In this document: piece by piece, positions 8,734 to 17,479 of the stretch
Numbering within the stretch: position 1 is the stretch's first letter
How the letters are laid out: each line of letters begins with the position of its first letter
Origin: Saccharophagus degradans 2-40
GTDB taxonomy: Bacteria > Pseudomonadota > Gammaproteobacteria > Pseudomonadales > Cellvibrionaceae
Length of the DNA stretch: 64,000 bases
Assembly (NCBI RefSeq): GCF_000013665.1
Contig: NC_007912.1
Location: 1,302,001 to 1,366,000, forward strand
Direction of reading: 5' to 3'
Position numbers and translations under genes: made by a program
The notes under the pieces: model-generated
Seen by the model: only the letters and a program-made list of their open reading frames with translations
The model's database searches: none
What the model was told of the DNA's origin: nothing

Positions 8734-10302
8734 ATGGCTACTGCATCAATGCAAAAGCTTTCCGTTATGGAGAAATCTGGCTACGCCATGGGGGATATGG
8801 CGGCTAACTTGGTGTGGCGTGGCGCACTGGCTTATTTGGCGGTGTTCTATACCGATACCTTGGGTATTTCTGCCGCTGCTGCTGCTTTTCTTTTATTATC
8901 TGTACGTATTACCGATGGGATTACCGATATTGGTATGGGTATGATTGCCGACCGCACCAATACTAAACATGGTAAATTTCGCCCTTGGATTATTTGGTCT
9001 GCACCTGTTTTAGCTTTGTTTATGGTGTTGGCATTTACCGCCCCCGATTTTAGCCCCGCTATGAAATTGGTTTGGGCTTACTTTACTTACATAGGCTTAA
9101 CCCTCGCTTACACCGTCAACAATGTGCCTTACTCTGCACTTATGGGGGTGATGACATCCAGCCATACAGAGCGCAGTGTGCTTTCTGGTTACCGGTTTGC
9201 TGGGGCATTTCTTGGCGGCATGTTGGTAATGGGCTTTACCCCAAGTTTGGTGGATTATTTTGGCAATGGTGATGAAGCTACCGGCTACCAATACACCATG
9301 TACGTGTTTGCCGTTTTATTGGTGGTGTTGTGTGGTATTACCTTTGCCACTACCAAAGAGCGTATTGTGCCGCCCCCTAGCGACTCGAGCGAAGGTGGTG
9401 CAGATACCATTAAAACTCTAATGGTATTTGTAAGTGGCTTAGTTGGTTTTGTGCTTTTTTGCGTGTATCAAAATGCGTGGAGTTTGCTAACGTTTGTTGT
9501 TACTACCGTGGCTGCCGTTATTTATTTTAAACGTTTAATTGCAAAACCTGCTGCCGAGCGCAGTGCGGCATCTAACGATTTAGTCGACCTTATATCTAAC
9601 GTGCCCTGGTTGTTGGTACTGGCCCTTGGCTTCTTAACCATGATGTTTAACGGTATTAAGTATGGCGTTATTGCTTACTACTTTAAGCATTATGTGGGCA
9701 ACGAAAATGCGCTTAGCCACTGGCTTGAGGCGCGTGAAATTGGTATGAGCTTAACCGGCTTTTACTTTATTTTGTTACTTGTGGTTTCTATGGTGGCGGC
9801 ATTTGTTGCTGGTTATTTAACGCGCTTACTCGGTAAGAAAACGCTGTTTAATATATCGCTAATTGTCAGTGGTATTTTAACTGGTTGTATGTTCTTTTTA
9901 GAGGCAGATCAAGTTACTGCGATGTTTGTATTGGGTTGCTCTGCGGAATTCTTTGCAGCGTTTATGCCGGTGCTTGTGTTCAGTATGCTTGGTGATACTT
10001 CCGATTTCTCTGAGTGGAAAAACGGTCGTCGTGCGACGGGTTTAGCCTATTCTGCCGGTTCGTTTATCCAAAAAACAGGCGGTGGTTTTGCCGGTGCTAT
10101 TGTCTTGCTAGTACTTGCCCGCTATGGCTATGTGGGTACCGATGAGAGCACAATTGCTCAGGCTACCGATGGCATGCGTCTGCTTATTAGCTGGATTCCC
10201 GCTGTGTTTTCTTTCCTTGGTGTGTTTGTACTTATTTTCTACCCTCTAAACACCGCCAAAATGGCAGAAATTGAAGCAGACCTTATTGCGCGACGCGGGT
10301 AA
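8734..10302 (+). CDS. GPH-family sugar:cation symporter (probable aldouronate or xyloside uptake)
   Basis: 522 residues with about 12 hydrophobic helices. The pattern DGITDIGMGMIADRTNTKHGKFRPWI (helix 2-3 loop, near residue 60) is the signature of the glycoside-pentoside-hexuronide:cation symporter family (MelB, XynB/XylP, UidB). MelB's cation-site aspartates fall in this area. The protein is longer than MelB (~470) because of an inserted stretch around residues 215-285 containing two extra hydrophobic segments. Position after aguA suggests import of xylo-oligosaccharides or glucuronate conjugates; that is inference. The ATG start has GAGG 8 bp upstream. Confidence 0.88.
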   Translation: MATASMQKLSVMEKSGYAMGDMAANLVWRGALAYLAVFYTDTLGISAAAAAFLLLSVRITDGITDIGMGMIADRTNTKHGKFRPWIIWSAPVLALFMVLAFTAPDFSPAMKLVWAYFTYIGLTLAYTVNNVPYSALMGVMTSSHTERSVLSGYRFAGAFLGGMLVMGFTPSLVDYFGNGDEATGYQYTMYVFAVLLVVLCGITFATTKERIVPPPSDSSEGGADTIKTLMVFVSGLVGFVLFCVYQNAWSLLTFVVTTVAAVIYFKRLIAKPAAERSAASNDLVDLISNVPWLLVLALGFLTMMFNGIKYGVIAYYFKHYVGNENALSHWLEAREIGMSLTGFYFILLLVVSMVAAFVAGYLTRLLGKKTLFNISLIVSGILTGCMFFLEADQVTAMFVLGCSAEFFAAFMPVLVFSMLGDTSDFSEWKNGRRATGLAYSAGSFIQKTGGGFAGAIVLLVLARYGYVGTDESTIAQATDGMRLLISWIPAVFSFLGVFVLIFYPLNTAKMAEIEADLIARRG

Positions 10303-10333
10303 TACGTCACTTATAGCGTATCGCTTAAATAAA

Positions 10334-10358
10334 AAGCCGCCGTTTAGGCGGTTTTTTT
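10334..10358 (+). terminator. Rho-independent terminator after GPH symporter
   Basis: AAGCCGCC (stem), GTTTA loop, GGCGGTTTTTTT. Stem of six G/C pairs followed by seven T, 32 bp after the symporter stop codon. Confidence 0.85.
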
Positions 10359-10572
10359 ATGGCTGTTGGTTTAACCTTTCGCAGTTTGAATTGTCGCTTC
10401 AAAACGGTGAAGGAGGTGGGCGACGCAATATTCAAAAAAGTGCATTATTGTTTTCACGAATATCATCTAAGCTTTTAATATAGTGTGTTAACGAATCTTA
10501 TGGTTGCCGTGTCGCCCTTTTGGCGCGTATAAGCTAGTTAAATGGACCATAGTGTATTGAGGTTTATTAGTT

Positions 10573-10956
10573 ATGCCGTTTATTCATATTCAATCTCTGC
10601 CGGTTAGTGAATCTCATTTTTCACTTAATCGAATTTTACCGGCAGTAAGCCACGATTTTTCTACTGCGCTAGAAATGTCACAAGATTTTATTACGGTTAC
10701 CTGGCAGTTTTACCCTCCCAATAGCTACTGTGTGGGGGGTAGGGTGTCTCCGTCGCAACCCAAGCACACTCACCCTGTATTAATTGAAGTATTTGCCCCC
10801 GATTTTAATTCCCCCGAAAAAATAGAAACAATGCTAACCGTGGTTGCCAATAGCGTGGCTGCGCACGCGAGTATTGATGTTAAAAATATTTTTGCATCTT
10901 TTCGGCCCGCCCGAGCAGGGCAGGTTTTTTCTAACGGCGTAGTTGAGTATTGGTAA
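10573..10956 (+). CDS. Small tautomerase-like protein (DUF1904-like)
   Basis: 127 residues. The N-terminus MPFIHIQSL places a proline directly after the initiator Met, as in the tautomerase/4-oxalocrotonate tautomerase fold where Pro1 is the catalytic base. The C-terminal half (IEVFAPDFNSPEKIETMLTVVANSVAAH) has the strand-helix pattern of that fold. It resembles the DUF1904 family, whose function is not established. The segment YCVGGRVSPSQPKHTHP is unusual and loop-like. Monocistronic, between the symporter terminator and convergent dnaE2. Low certainty on family, good certainty that it is a real gene because of its position and composition. Confidence 0.55.
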   Translation: MPFIHIQSLPVSESHFSLNRILPAVSHDFSTALEMSQDFITVTWQFYPPNSYCVGGRVSPSQPKHTHPVLIEVFAPDFNSPEKIETMLTVVANSVAAHASIDVKNIFASFRPARAGQVFSNGVVEYW

Positions 10957-10973
10957 TCGCAAGTACTCGTTGT

Positions 10974-11022
10974 TAGAGACTAGAGACTAGAGACTAGAGA
11001 CTAGAGACTAGAGACTAGAGAT
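10974..11022. repeat. Heptanucleotide tandem repeat (TAGAGAC)n
   Basis: Seven head-to-tail copies of TAGAGAC, the last ending in T instead of C. It sits in the 74-bp gap between the convergent 127-residue gene and dnaE2, 9 bp from the dnaE2 stop. A simple-sequence repeat of this sort is prone to length change by slippage. Confidence 0.9.
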
Positions 11023-11030
11023 TGTGAACT

Positions 11031-14000
11031 TTAATGAAAGTCGCGCGACTTAATATCAAATTCACTTAGCATGTGCGAGTAATCAAACATTTGCCCTGCA
11101 ATAATATGGGTGACGTTGTCTTTCGTTTCTAAGCGGCCTTTAACCAATAATAGCTTGGCGGTAAGTAAGGCTTGGCGGCAGCGCTCTTGGGTGCTGGTCC
11201 ACACTACAATATTTATATTGCCGGTTTCGTCTTCTAGGGTTAAAAACAATGTGCCTTTGGCTGTGCCTGGGCGCTGCCTGCCGGTTACTAGCCCGGCAAC
11301 TTGGGCAAAGCCACCGTTGTGTATACTTGCCAATTCGCTTTGTTTTTTACAGCGGTTAAAGGGCTGCTGGGCGCGCAGCAAAGCCATAGGGTGTAGCCGC
11401 AAAGAAAGCCCCGTGCTGTTAAAATCAGTTTGAATATTTTTTTCTATACTGGGCGCAGGAGTATTAAGTGCGTCTTCTTCTAGTTCGGCGCCGTCTAGCA
11501 GTGGGCTGTGCGGCATAAGGGCGGCAGCCTGCCAACGACTGTTGTGTCTGTTGCCGGTAAGTTTGTGCAATGCATCGGCGGATGCCAGCAGTTGTAAATC
11601 GGCGCTGCTAAGTTGTGCGCGTAGGCTTAACTCTTTTAATGTAGTAAACGGCTTATCGCCTTTAGCAAGCACAATGCGCTCTGCGGTGAGTATGCTTAAG
11701 CCCTTAATCATATGCAAACCAAGCTGAATAATATTGGGGGGCGCCGATGTATTGTGGTTGGTTAATACTACGTGGCTTTCGTAACCGCTAGCATTAACTT
11801 CTACCGGTAATACAACGACTTTATGGCGACGAGCATCTTGAATAAGTTGCGAGGCAGAGTAAAACCCCATTGGTTGGCTATTAAGTAGTGCGCAATAAAA
11901 TGCCGCTGGGTGGTGGCATTTTAGCCACGATGAGGCGTAGCACAATAAAGCAAAACTGGCCGAGTGTGATTCAGGAAACCCATAACCGCCAAAGCCTTTT
12001 ATTTGCTCGAATAAACGGTGAGCAAAATCAAGTGGGTAGCCGTTGTTTAGCATACCTTGAATAAATTTATCTTCGAATTTTAGTAGGCTACCATTCTTGC
12101 CCCAGCTTGCCATGGCCCGCCGCAATTGGTCTGCTTCGCCGCCGCTAAAATCTGCAGCTACCATGGCCAAGCGAATAGCTTGCTCCTGAAAAATAGGAAT
12201 GCCGAGGGTGGGCTCCAATACGCTTTTTATTTTATCGTTCTGGTAGTGCACCTCTTCAATGCCGTCGCGCCGGCGTAAATAAGGGTGAACCATGTCGCCT
12301 TGAATAGGCCCTGGCCTTACAATGGCAATTTCAATAACCAAATCGTAAAAGCACTTAGGTCGTAAGCGCGGCAGCATAGACATTTGCGCGCGCGATTCCA
12401 CTTGAAACACACCAATGCTATCGCCTTTACTTAGCATGGCGTAAGTGGCTGGATCTTCACGTGGAATAGTGGCGAGGGAGTAAACTGCTGCGTCGTACTG
12501 GCTAACGGTTTCTAATGATTTACGCAAAGCGGTAAGCATACCCAACGCTAACACATCCACTTTTAGTAAGCCCATGGCTTCTATGTCGTATTTATCCCAC
12601 TGAATAATAGTGCGGTCGGGCATGCTGGCATTTTCTAGCGGCACAAGATCGCTGACCTTATCCTGCGTAATAATAAAACCACCCACGTGCTGCGATAAGT
12701 GGCGAGGAAAGCCAAGTATCTGTTGCACTAAGGCAAAAAAATGCTGCATGGTTTTTTGTGTTTCTGGGTTAAGGCCAAAAGACTCCATGCGTTTAATTAA
12801 ATCGCCAGTTCTATCCCACCAAGCTAGCGATTTTGCTAATTGCCCCACAAGGCCTGCCTCTAGGCCCATAGCTTTACCTACATCGCGAATGGCGCTGCGG
12901 CTGCGGTAGGTTATAACTGTTGCGGCTAAAGCTGCGCGCTCACGACCATATTTTTGATAAATATACTGAATTACTTCTTCGCGGCGCTGGTGTTCAAAGT
13001 CTACATCAATATCTGGCGGTTCATTGCGCTCTTTAGAGATAAACCGCTCAAATAAAACGTTAATTTGCCCGGGGGCAATCTCGGTAATAAACAAGCAGTA
13101 GCACACCACCGAATTGGCGGCCGAGCCTCGCCCTTGGCATAAAATATTTTTACTGCGAGCAAAGTGCACTATGTCGTGTACGGTTAAAAAATAATATTCG
13201 TATTGCATCTCCTCAATTAAGCCTAGCTCCATAGCAATAATTTTTTGCGCGTGTTCGGGGGTGCCTTGTGGCCAGCGCTTGGCTTCCCCTTCTTTAACCA
13301 GTTTTTTTAAGTGGGCTATTGGCGTTGTATTGCTGGGCACAAGTTCTTTTGGGTATTGGTAACGCAACTCATCTAAAGAGAAATTACAAAGTTGTGCAAT
13401 AACCTGCGTTTGCTGGATTAACGCTTCGGGGTAAAGTTGATTAAGTTCATGCAGCGGTTTTAAGTTCACTTCTGCATTGCTGTGTAAGCGTGTTCCCAAT
13501 TGTTGGATAGGTGTGTTCTCTCTAATGGCGGTTAATATATCTAGCAAGGGTTTACAATTTTTATTGTGCATATAGGTAAGCCCGCTTGCCACTAGGGGCA
13601 CATGTAGTGCGTTCGCTAATTTATTTAAGTGGCTGAATAATCGTTGTTCTGCGGCGATAAGTGTATGGCTAACGCCTATCCACAGCCGTTGCTTAAATGC
13701 GGTTGCGAGGGTGGTTACATCTACATCGCTAATATGGTTGTTAAAATACGGCAGCCAAATAATTAAACACTGTTGTAAACGAAACCGTAAATCGGATAAA
13801 TGCGCCTCATACTCGCCTTTACTTGCACGTCGTCGCGCTAAAGAAATAAAACCCGATAATTCTGCGTAGGCTTGTCGGTTGGGGGCGATGGCGATTATTT
13901 TAAAGCCGTTGGTTAATTCAAAATAACTACCTACTAGTAGCTTTAGGTTGAGTTCTTTTGCTGCGACATGCGCTTTTACAATACCCGCCAGCGAGCACTC

Positions 14001-14120
14001 GTCGGTAATGGCGAGGGCGTGGTAGCCGAGTATTTTGGCTTCTTCTACAAGTTCCTGCGGGTGTGATGCGCTTTTTAGGAAGCTGTAGTTGGTTAGGGTT
14101 TGTAGTTGGGTGTATTGCAT
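11031..14120 (-). CDS. dnaE2: Error-prone DNA polymerase III alpha subunit (DnaE2/ImuC)
   Basis: 1029 residues, the usual DnaE2 length (shorter than the ~1160 of replicative DnaE1). N-terminal PHP domain (residues ~5-200) begins YTQLQTLTNYSFLKSASHP and has the ITDECSL motif. The C-family polymerase palm carries catalytic aspartates in PPDIDVDFE (near residue 365) and KVDVLALGML (near 520). An OB-fold region with NIVVWTS is near the C-terminus. DnaE2 extends past lesions with ImuA and ImuB during SOS mutagenesis. It is the third gene of the cassette, but 626 bp separate it from imuB. No LexA box is visible just upstream of its ATG, so its expression either runs through from imuA or needs a promoter within the repeat element. 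Confidence 0.95.
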   Translation of the reverse strand: MQYTQLQTLTNYSFLKSASHPQELVEEAKILGYHALAITDECSLAGIVKAHVAAKELNLKLLVGSYFELTNGFKIIAIAPNRQAYAELSGFISLARRRASKGEYEAHLSDLRFRLQQCLIIWLPYFNNHISDVDVTTLATAFKQRLWIGVSHTLIAAEQRLFSHLNKLANALHVPLVASGLTYMHNKNCKPLLDILTAIRENTPIQQLGTRLHSNAEVNLKPLHELNQLYPEALIQQTQVIAQLCNFSLDELRYQYPKELVPSNTTPIAHLKKLVKEGEAKRWPQGTPEHAQKIIAMELGLIEEMQYEYYFLTVHDIVHFARSKNILCQGRGSAANSVVCYCLFITEIAPGQINVLFERFISKERNEPPDIDVDFEHQRREEVIQYIYQKYGRERAALAATVITYRSRSAIRDVGKAMGLEAGLVGQLAKSLAWWDRTGDLIKRMESFGLNPETQKTMQHFFALVQQILGFPRHLSQHVGGFIITQDKVSDLVPLENASMPDRTIIQWDKYDIEAMGLLKVDVLALGMLTALRKSLETVSQYDAAVYSLATIPREDPATYAMLSKGDSIGVFQVESRAQMSMLPRLRPKCFYDLVIEIAIVRPGPIQGDMVHPYLRRRDGIEEVHYQNDKIKSVLEPTLGIPIFQEQAIRLAMVAADFSGGEADQLRRAMASWGKNGSLLKFEDKFIQGMLNNGYPLDFAHRLFEQIKGFGGYGFPESHSASFALLCYASSWLKCHHPAAFYCALLNSQPMGFYSASQLIQDARRHKVVVLPVEVNASGYESHVVLTNHNTSAPPNIIQLGLHMIKGLSILTAERIVLAKGDKPFTTLKELSLRAQLSSADLQLLASADALHKLTGNRHNSRWQAAALMPHSPLLDGAELEEDALNTPAPSIEKNIQTDFNSTGLSLRLHPMALLRAQQPFNRCKKQSELASIHNGGFAQVAGLVTGRQRPGTAKGTLFLTLEDETGNINIVVWTSTQERCRQALLTAKLLLVKGRLETKDNVTHIIAGQMFDYSHMLSEFDIKSRDFH

Positions 14121-14149
14121 TTTCGTTTTTTCGGTTAGTGGTTATTGGT

Positions 14150-14722
14150 TTTCTTTTTTAGGTTGGGGTTTCGCCTGCTGGCGAGTTACTTTTCTTTGGG
14201 TGGCCAAAGAAAAGTAACCAAAAGAAAGGCCACCCCTAACTCGGGTTTTGCTGCGCAAAATTCCCTCCCTCCAGCGCCATTTTTAGGGTCGGGCAAACGG
14301 GGCGTCCTTGCCCCGTCAGCCCTTAAGCGCACATACCCCTAAAAATAGCGCTTTCACTCGGCCCTCAGAAGGGGGAAGAGGGCTGGTCTTCGTAGTTGGT
14401 CAAATTTGTGTTTTTAAATGCACGTTTTGTGTTTTTCTTGTCAGTTCTATTTTTTAATTCTCTTTTCTGCAATTTCTTTCTACGGAGGGTATTCCCCTTC
14501 ACCTTGCTGAGTGGAGGTGCGCAGTTCGGGGTTAAACGCACAGGACGTGCGTTTAAGGGCTGACGGGGCAAGGACGCCCCGTTTGCCCGACCCCGAAATG
14601 CGTGCCGGAGCGAGGGGAGCCGCAGGCCAAGGTGTTGGGGTGCACTTTCTTTTGGTTACTTTTCTTTGTGCACGCAAAGAAAAGTGACTCGCCAACAGGC
14701 GAAACCCCAACCTAAAAAAGAA
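14150..14722. repeat. ~570-bp imperfect inverted-repeat element between imuB and dnaE2
   Basis: No gene here. The outer arms match as inverted copies: TTTTTTAGGTTGGGGTTTCGCCTG near 14155 is mirrored near 14696-14720. The inner arms also match: the GGGCAAACGGGGCGTCCTTG block near 14291 is mirrored near 14565-14590. Next to each outer arm is a small palindrome built on ACTTTTCTTT...AAAGAAAAGT (14188-14217 and 14657-14694). The ~30-40 bp palindromic parts resemble dispersed gammaproteobacterial repeats. The middle (14380-14500) is not repeated. Transcribed, this could fold into a very long hairpin inside the imu message. Confidence 0.75.
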
Positions 14723-14746
14723 AACCCCACCCCTCCAAAAAGCAAA

Positions 14747-16372
14747 TCAAAACACCCCCTGCACAAACCACTCCTTCAAAAACAAATCATAAAAAACCCA
14801 AAGCCTCACAAAATCCTCCCTCTGCGCCACAAAATAATCCCGCGCTGTTGGGGTATCCCACCAGTGCCCCTCAATGCGTTCTGGCCCCTGTAATAACTGC
14901 AATTGCCCATACCAATACAGCGTATTTTTATGCATGCGAATAGCAATAGGCTCGTGTAATAGCCAGCTTGGCCGCCATGCATTGTGTTGGGCGGGGGTAA
15001 GTTGGGTGTTGGCGTTGGCTGTTGCGGGAATTTTTACGTTTGTGTGTTCTGGTATATGGCTATCGTGGGCGCTTACTTTGTAAATAGCGTGTTCGCCTAA
15101 ACGCGATTGCAGGCGTGCGAGGGTGAGTTCGAATGCGTTGCTGCCTTGGTTGTTGTGCTTGCCGTCAAAGGCGAGTGCTTGGCTTGTGTGTTGTGCTTGC
15201 TGTAGGTGTTGGCACTCTAGTTCTAGTATGTCTACCTCAAAGGCTAGGCTTTTGTTTTCTAATTGAATAATGGAAAGCTCTAACAATTGTTGCCAAGTGT
15301 GGTGTTGGCCGCTTAACCCGTTGCCGTTTACTACAAGGGTATCTTTGTTTTGATAAATATCGAATAGATGCCAATACAAGCGTTGTATTTGTTGTTGGCG
15401 GTTGCGCAAAAAGTCGTCCAGTTGCTGTAGCAGTGTTTGCATAGGTTGGCGTAGTTGTTCGCTGTTGGCTATGGGGTAGTCGAATTGAATATGCTGGCAA
15501 AAGATCTCTTGCGGTTGATAAGTGCGAGCAGGCGGTTTAAAGAGGCTGGTTTGTTTTGTGCCTTGGTCTATGTCGTAAAGCTCGGCTAGGTATTCGGTAA
15601 AGTCGGTACCTAGGCGTTTGCTTAAGCTTGCTAAGCCGTTTGTTTCTATATGGTTATAAATATCTTTTAAGGTTTGAAAGCCTGTTTTATCTAAGCTTTC
15701 AATTGCTTTGGGGTGGTCGTGTAATAAATGTATAGCGTTTCTATTTAATTGTTCAATGAAAAATGCGCGGCAGCGCTCTGCGGTGTTTACTGTGCTGTGC
15801 TTGCTGTTGTATAGCGTGTTTAGGGTATCTAATATTTTTTGCGAATAATCCGCTTGTTGCGATTGAGCAAAGGTTTGTAACCAAGCGGCGTGTTTGGTAT
15901 GCCCAAAGGCAAGTTTATATTCAAAGGGCGTGCGGTTAAGCGCTTGAGTGAGCTGGTTGTATAAACTGTCTACGCCATCGAATAACAATAAGCAGCGGGA
16001 TATTTCTAATAACAAACCGGTATGGCCGTTGCTGTGTTGTGTTTCTATGTAAGGTGTAAAGCGATAGCAGATATCCTGCAATATATTAATGGCTTGCTGC
16101 TGTTTTTGCGGTGTGCTTTCGAGTTGGGTGATATTGCCTAAAGCTTGCGCTGTGGCTATGGGCATGTTGGTTGTAATGCCTAGCTTTGCTGCGCCTTGTG
16201 TTAGGTGTGTAACGCGAAACTTCTCCACTACCACAATGGCTTGGTTGCAGTGGCTATGTATTGGCTGCTCGTTTTGCCTGCAACAATTTAAAGGCAATTG
16301 ATGAAGTTGTAGTGCTAGCCATAGTTGTGGTTTTTTTCGCGGCTTATTGTATTTTGTTGTATTACTACTCAT
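14747..16372 (-). CDS. imuB: ImuB, inactive Y-family polymerase-like adaptor
   Basis: 541 residues. N-terminal ~350 residues follow the DinB/UmuC Y-family layout but the usual catalytic Asp of the first strand is missing (the strand reads LWLALQLHQLPLN), as is known for ImuB, which is an adaptor and not a polymerase. It links ImuA and DnaE2 to the beta clamp in translesion synthesis. The C-terminal ~150 residues are the divergent ImuB tail, ending in RLWVFYDLFLKEWFVQGVF. The gene starts 3 bp after imuA ends, so they are one transcriptional unit under the LexA box upstream of imuA. Codon use is unremarkable. Confidence 0.9.
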   Translation of the reverse strand: MSSNTTKYNKPRKKPQLWLALQLHQLPLNCCRQNEQPIHSHCNQAIVVVEKFRVTHLTQGAAKLGITTNMPIATAQALGNITQLESTPQKQQQAINILQDICYRFTPYIETQHSNGHTGLLLEISRCLLLFDGVDSLYNQLTQALNRTPFEYKLAFGHTKHAAWLQTFAQSQQADYSQKILDTLNTLYNSKHSTVNTAERCRAFFIEQLNRNAIHLLHDHPKAIESLDKTGFQTLKDIYNHIETNGLASLSKRLGTDFTEYLAELYDIDQGTKQTSLFKPPARTYQPQEIFCQHIQFDYPIANSEQLRQPMQTLLQQLDDFLRNRQQQIQRLYWHLFDIYQNKDTLVVNGNGLSGQHHTWQQLLELSIIQLENKSLAFEVDILELECQHLQQAQHTSQALAFDGKHNNQGSNAFELTLARLQSRLGEHAIYKVSAHDSHIPEHTNVKIPATANANTQLTPAQHNAWRPSWLLHEPIAIRMHKNTLYWYGQLQLLQGPERIEGHWWDTPTARDYFVAQREDFVRLWVFYDLFLKEWFVQGVF

Positions 16373-16375
16373 ACC

Positions 16376-17278
16376 TTAGCGCCTTTTTTTAGTGGTGAAG
16401 TTAGCGAGAGGCACTAGGTTGTTGGGTGCTAGCGGTGCACCAGAAAGCACGCCGAAATAATAGTTGGCGGCGGTTTTAAAATTAGCGTTTTGATGTTGCT
16501 GTGATTGCGAGCTGGGTAATAAATACTTATAAGGTGCAAGGCTTTGCCAGTCTGCCGGTAGGGCAAGCTCTGCGGTGGCTTGTTTAAAATCGCCACGCTG
16601 TTTAATAACCTGCACATTTAAGGTGTGTTGTTGCAGGTTTAGCGCCAGCCTAAGTGGCGCAGGGCTACTTTGCAGTAGATTAGTTCTAAATAAAATATTG
16701 AGTGCTTGGCCGTTATCGCAGGCTAATTGGCATTTGCGTAACTCGGTATAGCTTAAGGCCTGTTTGGGTTGCCAGGCGATTACGGCATGGCAGTAAGTTG
16801 CTTGGCTAAGCTCGGTAAACGCGGCGACGAAATCCTGTTTATTTTCGGTGTTTACAATTAACAGGCGGTTTAGTGGTATGCCCTGTTGTATTAGCCCTTG
16901 GGCAAAAGGTATAGCCGGTGGATTAAGCAGCAGCACGTAGCCATCGCTTTTAGTAAGTTGTGCTCGCAGACTGGGGCCAAGTAAAAACCAGCATGCAGCG
17001 GGCACTAGGCTGCTGTTTGGGGCTTTTTTACCCAGTGGAAGTGCAGCTTCTATAAGGCTTTTAAGTGGCCAGCCATTGCCTAGTAGCAGCGGGTCTAGTG
17101 CGCTGTGCCCCGTGGCGAGCGTGCTTTTGTGATTAAACGCAGCCGAATGCCCGCGCCATACATCGCCGCGCCGCAGTAGCTGGTCTAGCACTGCGTTATT
17201 GCGGGGGGAGGGTGCTGTTTCGTTAGGCAAGGGGGCACAGTTCCCGCCAAGGTCAGAAGGCGAGGTATATTTTGGCAT
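16376..17278 (-). CDS. imuA: ImuA, RecA-like SOS mutagenesis protein
   Basis: 300 residues. ImuA proteins are RecA/SulA-like P-loop relatives that work with ImuB and DnaE2. Visible: LLRRGDVWRG near residue 35, the GHSALDPLLLGNGWPLKSLIEA segment (residues ~57-78) that corresponds to the RecA Walker A region but lacks a clean GxxxxGKT, and the NRLLIVNTENKQDF strand. First gene of imuA-imuB, with a LexA box and -35/-10 elements 21-62 bp upstream of its ATG. The longer N-terminus compared with some ImuA could start at a later Met. Confidence 0.87.
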   Translation of the reverse strand: MPKYTSPSDLGGNCAPLPNETAPSPRNNAVLDQLLRRGDVWRGHSAAFNHKSTLATGHSALDPLLLGNGWPLKSLIEAALPLGKKAPNSSLVPAACWFLLGPSLRAQLTKSDGYVLLLNPPAIPFAQGLIQQGIPLNRLLIVNTENKQDFVAAFTELSQATYCHAVIAWQPKQALSYTELRKCQLACDNGQALNILFRTNLLQSSPAPLRLALNLQQHTLNVQVIKQRGDFKQATAELALPADWQSLAPYKYLLPSSQSQQHQNANFKTAANYYFGVLSGAPLAPNNLVPLANFTTKKRR

Positions 17279-17298
17279 GAGTATAGGTATGTAGGTTG

Positions 17299-17340
17299 CT
17301 GTATGTCTATACAGTATATTTTAGGGTGGGTAATTGTCAA
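17299..17340 (-). promoter_or_regulatory. SOS promoter of imuAB with LexA box
   Basis: On the minus strand TTGACA (17335-17340), 16-bp spacer, TATACT (17313-17318), immediately followed by CTGTATAGACATACAG (17299-17314). That last sequence is a full CTGT-N8-ACAG LexA box overlapping the -10 element by two bases. Repressor there would block RNA polymerase, so imuAB should be DNA-damage inducible. This matches the known control of imu cassettes. Confidence 0.88.
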
Positions 17341-17479
17341 TTACTAATCGAGAAGTGTGTTGAAAGGCTGTATGGGACGAAGTATAAGAGCGCGCTCAAG
17401 TGCATGAGCGCTAATAGGTATGTACGGTTGTGCCACTAGTGTGTTTAGGGGAGGTGTGTATTGAATGGTAAAAATGATG

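Noticed and set aside
14145-14893. Open frames within the inverted-repeat element
   Set aside because: They overlap palindromic DNA, give proline/lysine-rich nonsense, and mirror each other because of the inverted arms.
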